Part shown: positions 55,970 to 64,000 of the stretch, piece by piece
Numbering within the stretch: position 1 is the first letter of the stretch
Layout of the letters: the number at the start of each line of letters is the position of its first letter
NCBI RefSeq assembly: GCF_051020955.1
Contig: NW_027476469.1
Span: 1-64,000 of the forward strand
Length of the DNA stretch: 64,000 nucleotides
Source: Megalopta genalis
Taxonomy: Eukaryota; Arthropoda; Insecta; Hymenoptera; Halictidae
Direction of reading: 5' to 3'
Translations under genes and position numbers: made by a program
Notes under the pieces: generated by a model
What the model saw: the letters and a program-made list of their open reading frames with translations, nothing else
The model's database searches: none
Told to the model about the DNA's origin: nothing

Positions 55970-58900
55970 GCTTCAAATCCATGCGAAACAAATGATTTAG
56001 CTTCAAATACCAGCGATATATATGATTTAGCTTCAACTGGAGGCGAAACAAGCGAGTCAGCTTCACATCCATGCGAAACAAATGATTTAGCTTCAAATAC
56101 TTGCGATATAAATGATTTAGCTTCAACTGCATGCAAAACAATCGAGTTAGATTCAAATCCATGCGAAACACATGACAAAGCTTCAAATCAGTGCGAGGTA
56201 GAAGGTTTACCTTCAAATCCATGCGAAACAAACGAGTTAGCTTCACAGTCATTCGAAACACGTGATTTAGCTTCAAATCAATGCGGAGTAGAAGGTTTAT
56301 CTTCAAATCCATTGCGAAACAAATGATTTAGCTTGAAATACTTGCGACATAAATGATTTAGCTTCAACTGGAAGCGAAACAGGCGAGTTAGTTTCTAACT
56401 CATGCGAAACACATGATTTAACTTCAAATCCACGCGGAGTAGAAGGTTTAGCTTCAAATCCATGCGAAACAAATGATTTAGCTTCAAATACTTGCGACAT
56501 AATTGAATTAGCTTCAACTGGAAGCGAAACAAGCGAGTTAGCTTCTAATCCATGCGAAACAAATGATTTAGCTTCAAATACTTGCGCTGTATATGATTTA
56601 GCATCAACTGGAAGCGAAACAATTGAGTTAGATTCAAATCCACGCGAAACACATGATTTATCTTCCAAGCAATGCGAAGTAGAAGATTTAGCTTCAAATC
56701 CATGCGAAACAAATGATTTAGCTTCAAGTACTTGCGATATAAACGATATAGCTTCAAATGCATGCGAAACAAACGAGTTAGCTCACATTCATTCGAAACA
56801 CATGATTTAGCTTCAAATCTACTCGAAGTAGAAGATTTAGCTTCAAATCCATGCGAAACAAATGATTTAGCTTCAAATACTTGCGATATAAATGATTTAG
56901 CTTCAACTGCATGCGAAACAATCGAGTTAGATTCAAATCCTTGCGAAACACATGATTTATCTTCAAAGCAACGCGAAGTAGAAGGTTTAGCTTCAAATCC
57001 ATGCGAAACAAATGATTCTGCTTCAAATACTAGCGATAAGAAATGATTTAGCTCCAACTGGAAGCGAAACATGCGAGTTAGATTCAAATCCATGCGAAAC
57101 ACGTGATTTAGCTTCAAATCAATGTGGAGTAGAAGGTTTACCTTCAAATCCATGCGAAACAAACGAGTTAGCTTCACAGTCATTCGAAACACGTGATTTA
57201 GCTTCAAATCAATGCGGAGTAGAAGGTTTATCTTCAAATCCATGCGAAACAAATGATTTAGCTTGAAATACTTGCGACATAAACGACTTAGCTTCAACTG
57301 GAAGCGAAACAAGCGAGTTAGTTTCTAACTCATGCGAAACACATGATTTAACTTCAAATCCACGAGGAGTAGAAGGTTTAGCTTCAAATCCCTGCGAAAC
57401 AAATGATTTAGCTTCAAATACTTGCGATATAAATGATTTAGCTTCAACTGGAAGCGAAACAAGCGAGTTAGTTTCTAACTCATGCGAAACACATGATTTA
57501 ACTTCAAATCCACGCGGAGTAGTAGGTTTAGCTTCAAATCCATGCGACACAAATGATTTAGCTTCAAATACCAGCGATATATATGATTTAGCTTCAACTG
57601 GAGGCGAAACAAGCGAGTCAGCTTCACATCCATGCGAAACAAATGATTTAGCTTCAAATACTTGCGATATAAATGATTTAGCTTCAACTGCATGCAAAAC
57701 AATCGAGTTAGATTCAAATCCATGCGAAACACATGACAAAGCTTCAAATCAGTGCGAGGTAGAAGGTTTACCTTCAAATCCATGCGAAACAAACGAGTTA
57801 GCTTCACAGTCATTCGAAACACGTGATTTAGCTTCAAATCAATGCGGAGTAGAAGGTTTATCTTCAAATCCATTGCGAAACAAATGATTTAGCTTGAAAT
57901 ACTTGCGACATAAATGATTTAGCTTCAACTGGAAGCGAAACAGGCGAGTTAGTTTCTAACTCATGCGAAACACATGATTTAACTTCAAATCCACGCGGAG
58001 TAGAAGGTTTAGCTTCAAATCCATGCGAAACAAATGATTTAGCTTCAAATACTTGCGACATAATTGAATTAGCTTCAACTGGAAGCGAAACAAGCGAGTT
58101 AGCTTCTAATCCATGCGAAACAAATGATTTAGCTTCAAATACTTGCGCTGTATATGATTTAGCATCAACTGGAAGCGAAACAATTGAGTTAGATTCAAAT
58201 CCACGCGAAACACATGATTTATCTTCCAAGCAATGCGAAGTAGAAGATTTAGCTTCAAATCCATGCGAAACAAATGATTTAGCTTCAAGTACTTGCGATA
58301 TAAACGATATAGCTTCAAATGCATGCGAAACAAACGAGTTAGCTCACATTCATTCGAAACACATGATTTAGCTTCAAATCTACTCGAAGTAGAAGATTTA
58401 GCTTCAAATCCATGCGAAACAAATGATTTAGCTTCAAATACTTGCGATATAAATGATTTAGCTTCAACTGCATGCGAAACAATCGAGTTAGATTCAAATC
58501 CTTGCGAAACACATGATTTATCTTCAAAGCAACGCGAAGTAGAAGGTTTAGCTTCAAATCCATGCGAAACAAATGATTCTGCTTCAAATACTAGCGATAA
58601 GAAATGATTTAGCTCCAACTGGAAGCGAAACATGCGAGTTAGATTCAAATCCATGCGAAACACGTGATTTAGCTTCAAATCAATGTGGAGTAGAAGGTTT
58701 ACCTTCAAATCCATGCGAAACAAACGAGTTAGCTTCACAGTCATTCGAAACACGTGATTTAGCTTCAAATCAATGCGGAGTAGAAGGTTTATCTTCAAAT
58801 CCATGCGAAACAAATGATTTAGCTTGAAATACTTGCGACATAAACGACTTAGCTTCAACTGGAAGCGAAACAAGCGAGTTAGTTTCTAACTCATGCGAAA

Positions 58901-59091
58901 CACATGATTTAACTTCAAATCCACGAGGAGTAGAAGGTTTAGCTTCAAATCCCTGCGAAACAAATGATTTAGCTTCAAATACTTGCGATATAAATGATTT
59001 AGCTTCAACTGGAAGCGAAACAAGCGAGTTAGTTTCTAACTCATGCGGAACACATGATTTAACTTCAAATCCACGCGGAGTAGTAGGTTTA
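55970..59091. repeat. 1,561-bp tandem duplication (two copies)
   Basis: 55,970-57,530 and 57,531-59,091 match at an offset of 1,561 bp, 52 units plus one. The plus one comes from an extra T in CCATTGCGAAAC (56,313 and 57,874); the inherited 1-bp gain and loss cancel. Other shared marks are GATATATATG and GCATGCAAAAC. Confidence 0.9.
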
Positions 59092-62000
59092 GCTTCAAAT
59101 CCATGCGACACAAATGATTTAGCTTCAAATACTTGCGACATAAATGAATAAGCTTCAACTGGAAGCGAAACATGCGAGTTAGGTTCTAATCTATGCGAAA
59201 CACATGATTTATCTTCAAAGCAACGCGAAGTAGAAGGTTTAGCTTCAAATCCATGCGAAACAAATGATTCTGCTTCAAATACTAGCGATAAGAAATGATT
59301 TAGCTCCAACTGGAAGCGAAACATGCGAGTTAGATTCAAATCCATGCGAAACAAATGATTTAGCTTCAAATACTTGCGCTGTATATGATTTAGCATCAAC
59401 TGGAAGCGAAACAAGCGAGTTAGATTCAAATCCACGCGAAACACATGATTTATCTTCCAAGCAATGCGAAGTAGAAGATTTAGCTTCAAATCCATGCGAA
59501 ACAAATGATTTAGCTTCAAGTACTAGCGATATAAATGATTTAGCTCCAACTGGAAGCGAAACATGCGAGTTAGCTTCAAATCCATGCGAAACGAATGATT
59601 TAGCTTCAAGTACTTGCGATATAAACGATATAGCTTCAAATGCATGCGAAACAAACGAGTTAGCTCACATTCATTCGAAACACATGATTTAGCTTCAAAT
59701 CTACTCGAAGTAGAAGATTTAGCTTCAAATCCATGCGAAACAAATGATTTAGCTTCAAATACTTGCGATATAAATGATTTAGCTTCAACTGCATGCGAAA
59801 CAATCGAGTTAGATTCAAATCCTTGCGAAACACATGACGAAGCTTCAAATCAGTGCGAGGTAGAAGGTTTACCTTCAGATCCATGCGAAACAAACGAGTT
59901 AGCTTCACAGTCAGTCGAAACACGTGATTTAGCTTCAAATCAATGCGGAGTAGAAGGTTTATCTTCAAATCCATGCGAAACAAATGATTTAGCTTGAAAT
60001 AGTTGCGACATAAACGACTTAGCTTCAACTGGAAGCGAAACAAGCGAGTTAGTTTCTAACTCATGCGAAACACATGATTTAACTTCAAATCCACGAGGAG
60101 TAGAAGGTTTAGCTTCAAATCCCTGCGAAACAAATGATTTAGCTTCAAATACTTGCGATATAAATGATTTAGCTTCAACTGGAAGCGAAACAAGCGAGTT
60201 AGTTTCTAACTCATGCGAAACACATGATTTAACTTCAAATCCACGCGGAGTAGTAGGTTTAGCTTCAAATCCATGCGAAACAAATGATTTAGCTTCAAAT
60301 ACTTGCGATATAAATGATTTAACTTCAACTGGAAGCGAATCAAGCGAGTTAGCTTCTAAACCATGCGAAACACATGATTTAACTTCTAATCAATGCGGAG
60401 TAGAAGGTTTATCTTCAAATCCATGCGAAACAAATGATTTAGCTTCAAATACTTGCGATATAAATGATTTAGCTTCAACTGCATGCAAAACAATCGAGTT
60501 AGATTCAAATCCATGCGAAACACATGACAAAGCTTCAAATCAGTGCGAGGTAGAAGGTTTACCTTCAAATCCATGCGAAACAAACGAGTTAGCTTCACAG
60601 TCATTCGAAACACGTGATTTAGCTTCAAATCAATGCGGAGTAGAAGGTTTATCTTCAAATCCATTGCGAAACAAATGATTTAGCTTGAAATACTTGCGAC
60701 ATAAATGATTTAGCTTCAACTGGAAGCGAAACAGGCGAGTTAGTTTCTAACTCATGCGAAACACATGATTTAACTTCAAATCCACGCGGAGTAGAAGGTT
60801 TAGCTTCAAATCCATGCGGAACAAATGATTTAGCTTCAAATACTTGCGACATAATTGAATTAGCTTCAACTGGAAGCGAAACAAGCGAGTTAGCTTCTAA
60901 TCCATGCGAAACAAATGATTTAGCTTCAAATACTTGCGCTGTATATGATTTAGCATCAACTGGAAGCGAAACAATTGAGTTAGATTCAAATCCACGCGAA
61001 ACACATGATTTATCTTCCAAGCAATGCGAAGTAGAAGATTTAGCTTCAAATCCATGCGAAACAAATGATTTAGCTTCAAGTACTTGCGATATAAACGATA
61101 TAGCTTCAAATGCATGCGAAACAAACGAGTTAGCTCACATTCATTCGAAACACATGATTTAGCTTCAAATCTACTCGAAGTAGAAGATTTAGCTTCAAAT
61201 CCATGCGAAACAAATGATTTAGCTTCAAATACTTGCGATATAAATGATTTAGCTTCAACTGCATGCGAAACAATCGAGTTAGATTCAAATCCTTGCGAAA
61301 CACATGATTTATCTTCAAAGCAACGCGAAGTAGAAGGTTTAGCTTCAAATCCATGCGAAACAAATGATTCTGCTTCAAATACTAGCGATAAGAAATGATT
61401 TAGCTCCAACTGGAAGCGAAACATGCGAGTTAGATTCAAATCCATGCGAAACACGTGATTTAGCTTCAAATCAATGTGGAGTAGAAGGTTTACCTTCAAA
61501 TCCATGCGAAACAAACGAGTTAGCTTCACAGTCATTCGAAACACGTGATTTAGCTTCAAATCAATGCGGAGTAGAAGGTTTATCTTCAAATCCATGCGAA
61601 ACAAATGATTTAGCTTGAAATACTTGCGACATGAACGACTTAGCTTCAACTGGAAGCGAAACAAGCGAGTTAGTTTCTAACTCATGCGAAACACATGATT
61701 TAACTTCAAATCCACGAGGAGTAGAAGGTTTAGCTTCAAATCCCTGCGAAACAAATGATTTAGCTTCAAATACTTGCGATATAAATGATTTAGCTTCAAC
61801 TGGAAGCGAAACAAGCGAGTTAGTTTCTAACTCATGCGAAACACATGATTTAACTTCAAATCCACGCGGAGTAGTAGGTTTAGCTTCAAATCCATGCGAC
61901 ACAAATGATTTAGCTTCAAATACTTGCGACATAAATGAATAAGCTTCAACTGGAAGCGAAACATGCGAGTTAGGTTCTAATCTATGCGAAACACATGATT

Positions 62001-64000
62001 TATCTTCAAAGCAACGCGAAGTAGAAGGTTTAGCTTCAAATCCATGCGAAACAAATGATTCTGCTTCAAATACTAGCGATAAGAAATGATTTAGCTCCAA
62101 CTGGAAGCGAAACATGCGAGTTAGATTCAAATCCATGCGAAACAAATGATTTAGCTTCAAATACTTGCGCTGTATATGATTTAGCATCAACTGGAAGCGA
62201 AACAAGCGAGTTAGATTCAAATCCACGCGAAACACATGATTTATCTTCCAAGCAATGCGAAGTAGAAGATTTAGCTTCAAATCCATGCGAAACAAATGAT
62301 TTAGCTTCAAGTACTAGCGATATAAATGATTTAGCTCCAACTGGAAGCGAAACATGCGAGTTAGCTTCAAATCCATGCGAAACGAATGATTTAGCTTCAA
62401 GTACTTGCGATATAAACGATATAGCTTCAAATGCATGCGAAACAAACGAGTTAGCTCACATTCATTCGAAACACATGATTTAGCTTCAAATCTACTCGAA
62501 GTAGAAGATTTAGCTTCAAATCCATGCGAAACAAATGATTTAGCTTCAAATACTTGCGATATAAATGATTTAGCTTCAACTGCATGCGAAACAATCGAGT
62601 TAGATTCAAATCCTTGCGAAACACATGGCGAAGCTTCAAATCAGTGCGAGGTAGAAGGTTTACCTTCAGATCCATGCGAAACAAACGAGTTAGCTTCACA
62701 GTCAGTCGAAACACGTGATTTAGCTTCAAATCAATGCGGAGTAGAAGGTTTATCTTCAAATCCATGCGAAACAAATGATTTAGCTTGAAATAGTTGCGAC
62801 ATAAACGACTTAGCTTCAACTGGAAGCGAAACAAGCGAGTTAGTTTCTAACTCATGCGAAACACATGATTTAACTTCAAATCCACGAGGAGTAGAAGGTT
62901 TAGCTTCAAATCCCTGCGAAACAAATGATTTAGCTTCAAATACTTGCGATATAAATGATTTAGCTTCAACTGGAAGCGAAACAAGCGAGTTAGTTTCTAA
63001 CTCATGCGAAACACATGATTTAACTTCAAATCCACGCGGAGTAGTAGGTTTAGCTTCAAATCCATGCGAAACAAATGATTTAGCTTCAAATACTTGCGAT
63101 ATAAATGATTTAACTTCAACTGGAAGCGAATCAAGCGAGTTAGCTTCTAAACCATGCGAAACACATGATTTAACTTCTAATCAATGCGGAGTAGAAGGTT
63201 TATCTTCAAATCCATGCGAAACAAATGATTTAGCTTCAAATACTTGCGATATAAATGATTTAGCTTCAACTGCATGCAAAACAATCGAGTTAGATTCAAA
63301 TCCATGCGAAACACATGACAAAGCTTCAAATCAGTGCGAGGTAGAAGGTTTACCTTCAAATCCATGCGAAACAAACGAGTTAGCTTCACAGTCATTCGAA
63401 ACACGTGATTTAGCTTCAAATCAATGCGGAGTAGAAGGTTTATCTTCAAATCCATTGCGAAACAAATGATTTAGCTTGAAATACTTGCGACATAAATGAT
63501 TTAGCTTCAACTGGAAGCGAAACAGGCGAGTTAGTTTCTAACTCATGCGAAACACATGATTTAACTTCAAATCCACGCGGAGTAGAAGGTTTAGCTTCAA
63601 ATCCATGCGAAACAAATGATTTAGCTTCAAATACTTGCGACATAATTGAATTAGCTTCAACTGGAAGCGAAACAAGCGAGTTAGCTTCTAATCCATGCGA
63701 AACAAATGATTTAGCTTCAAATACTTGCGCTGTATATGATTTAGCATCAACTGGAAGCGAAACAATTGAGTTAGATTCAAATCCACGCGAAACACATGAT
63801 TTATCTTCCAAGCAATGCGAAGTAGAAGATTTAGCTTCAAATCCATGCGAAACAAATGATTTAGCTTCAAGTACTTGCGATATAAACGATATAGCTTCAA
63901 ATGCATGCGAAACAAACGAGTTAGCTCACATTCATTCGAAACACATGATTTAGCTTCAAATCTACTCGAAGTAGAAGATTTAGCTTCAAATCCATGCGAA
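57635..64000. repeat. 2,791-bp tandem unit, 2.3 copies, running off the window
   Basis: Copies start at 57,635, 60,426 and 63,217; the third is cut by the window end. The offset, 2,791, equals 93 units plus one: two inherited losses and two gains cancel, and the extra T in CCATTGCGAAAC (57,874, 60,665, 63,456) remains. Only a few substitutions separate the copies, such as CATGCGGAAC near 60,817 and CATGGCG near 62,626. This unit contains the 1,561-bp unit plus about 1.2 kb, so it formed later than, or by exchange with, that duplication. It looks like the most recent amplification in the window. Confidence 0.92.

Larger units (their letters stand above)
1..64000. repeat. Satellite array of a 30-bp unit (about 2,100 units, open at both ends)
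   Basis: Every part of the window is made of a 30-bp unit repeated head to tail in one orientation. The best-conserved part is TTAGCTTCAAAT; three variable bases follow, then TGCGAA. The main variation is at the three bases after the first core, at the base after TGC, and at the unit junction (forms such as ACAAAT-GAT, ACACAT-GA, GTAGAA-GGT, ACAAGC-GAG). In long stretches, for example 11,941-13,980 and most of 21,800-56,000, the phase does not slip apart from a few inherited indels. No inversion of the array and no unique insertion was seen. The unit has no stop in three frames, so ORFs occur on both strands, but shared stops and frameshifts argue against a protein-coding gene. I do not recognise the unit as a named satellite family. 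A decayed repetitive-protein gene is possible but less likely. Confidence 0.97.
11431..64000. repeat. 150-bp higher-order repeat made of five 30-bp unit types
   Basis: Units follow a fixed cycle of five types. In plus-frame reading, type 1 is G-L-A-S-N-P-C-E-T-N, type 2 is D-L-A-S-N-T-C-D-I-N, type 3 is D-L-A-S-T-G-S-E-T-S (or T-A-C-E-T-I), type 4 is E-L-V-S-N-S-C-E-T-H (or E-L-D-S-N-P-C-E-T-H), and type 5 is D-L-T-S-N-P-R-G-V-E (or D-L-A-S-N-Q-C-E-V-E). The cycle is clear at 12,211-12,370 and recurs across the B family. It is also visible, less cleanly, in 1-11,430. Partial cycles occur, especially a 3-unit (90-bp) form and a 2-unit (60-bp) form, as expected from unequal exchange that removes whole units. 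The two copies of the mixed block (9.7 and 19.65 kb) differ by exactly 150 bp, so whole cycles are gained or lost as modules. Confidence 0.85.
21770..64000. repeat. Recently amplified B-family domain
   Basis: This 42-kb stretch is almost wholly made of near-identical segmental copies, listed separately. The 30-bp phase changes only at a few inherited indels: loss of one base in GAGTTAGCTCACATTC, gain of one in GCGATAAGAAATG, gain of one in CCATTGCGAAAC, and loss of three in GGAGTAGGTTTATC. Substitutions between paired copies are few. No gene, RNA gene or mobile element is seen. Confidence 0.9.

Noticed and set aside
1..64000. CRISPR array
   Set aside because: The 30-bp repeat length is suggestive, but units abut directly with no unique spacers, the units vary, and there are no cas genes.
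1..64000. Giant repetitive surface protein or adhesin gene
   Set aside because: No plus-frame run exceeds 269 codons. Stops and frameshifts are shared by many copies, unit differences are mostly amino-acid-changing, and no signal peptide, anchor or unique domain is visible.
1..64000. Heat-shock-element array (TTC and GAA in each unit)
   Set aside because: TTC and GAA are about 13 bp apart in most units, not in the contiguous 5-bp phase that heat-shock factor needs.
1..64000. CENP-B box
   Set aside because: TTCGAAAC occurs often, but the CGGG half of the 17-bp box was not found at the right distance. A centromere role is not excluded, only this motif.
1..64000. Telomeric or rDNA spacer repeat
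   Set aside because: No telomere-type short G-rich repeat and no rRNA-like sequence was seen; the unit is 30 bp and AT-rich.
1..64000. Transposon, insertion sequence or retroelement inside the array
   Set aside because: No stretch departs from the 30-bp unit; no terminal inverted or long terminal repeats, target-site duplications or transposase/RT motifs were seen.
21770..64000. tRNA or other structured RNA genes
   Set aside because: No cloverleaf or A/B-box pattern stands out. Palindromes such as GCATGC and TTCGAA are short and belong to the unit.
1..64000. Bacterial operon or phage content
   Set aside because: There is no ribosome-binding-site plus ORF architecture, no intergenic structure and no recognisable protein family; the size and homogeneity of the array do not fit a bacterial genome.

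Overview
The whole 64 kb window is one tandem array of a 30-bp unit, roughly 2,100 units end to end. It starts and stops inside the array, so the array is longer than the window. I see no unique-sequence gene, no RNA gene, no transposon and no CRISPR. The base composition is AT-rich; the commonest unit is about one third G+C. An uninterrupted satellite of this size, with nested higher-order repeats and many inherited stops and frameshifts, fits a eukaryotic satellite block (heterochromatic, pericentromeric, subtelomeric or sex-chromosome) in a long-read assembly. The species cannot be told from the sequence.

Unit structure: most units share a core TTAGCTTCAAAT, then three variable bases, then TGCGAA. 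Read in the plus frame a typical unit gives D-L-A-S-N-P-C-E-T-N. Units come in about five types in a fixed order, giving a 150-bp (5 x 30) higher-order repeat. Deletions or insertions of whole units give 60-, 90- and 300-bp local variants. Above this lie segmental duplications of 329 bp up to almost 12 kb, often several deep. Their offsets equal 30n plus a few small diagnostic indels carried inside each copy.

Layout: 1-9,370 is an older, more varied A family containing a 5.24-kb duplication. 9,370-11,430 is mixed. 11,430-19,690 is an early B family. 19,690-21,770 is a second copy of the mixed block. 21,770-64,000 is recently amplified B family, built from copies at offsets of 3,655, 3,717, 3,808, 11,333-11,872, 389, 1,020, 1,230, 1,561 and 2,791 bp. 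The youngest-looking expansion is at the right end, where a 2,791-bp unit is present in two full copies and a third is cut by the window edge.

Reading frames: the unit length is a multiple of three and the common unit has no stop in three of its six frames. Many overlapping ORFs of 60-349 codons therefore appear on both strands. I regard these as by-products. The same stop codons and the same 1-bp frameshifts recur in dozens of copies, so they were amplified rather than purged. Part of the left end (1 to about 11.9 kb, and about 14.0-14.7 kb) is rich in copy-private 1-bp indels, mostly in short homopolymers, while the rest is nearly free of them. That suggests lower consensus quality there, or an older decaying array edge.
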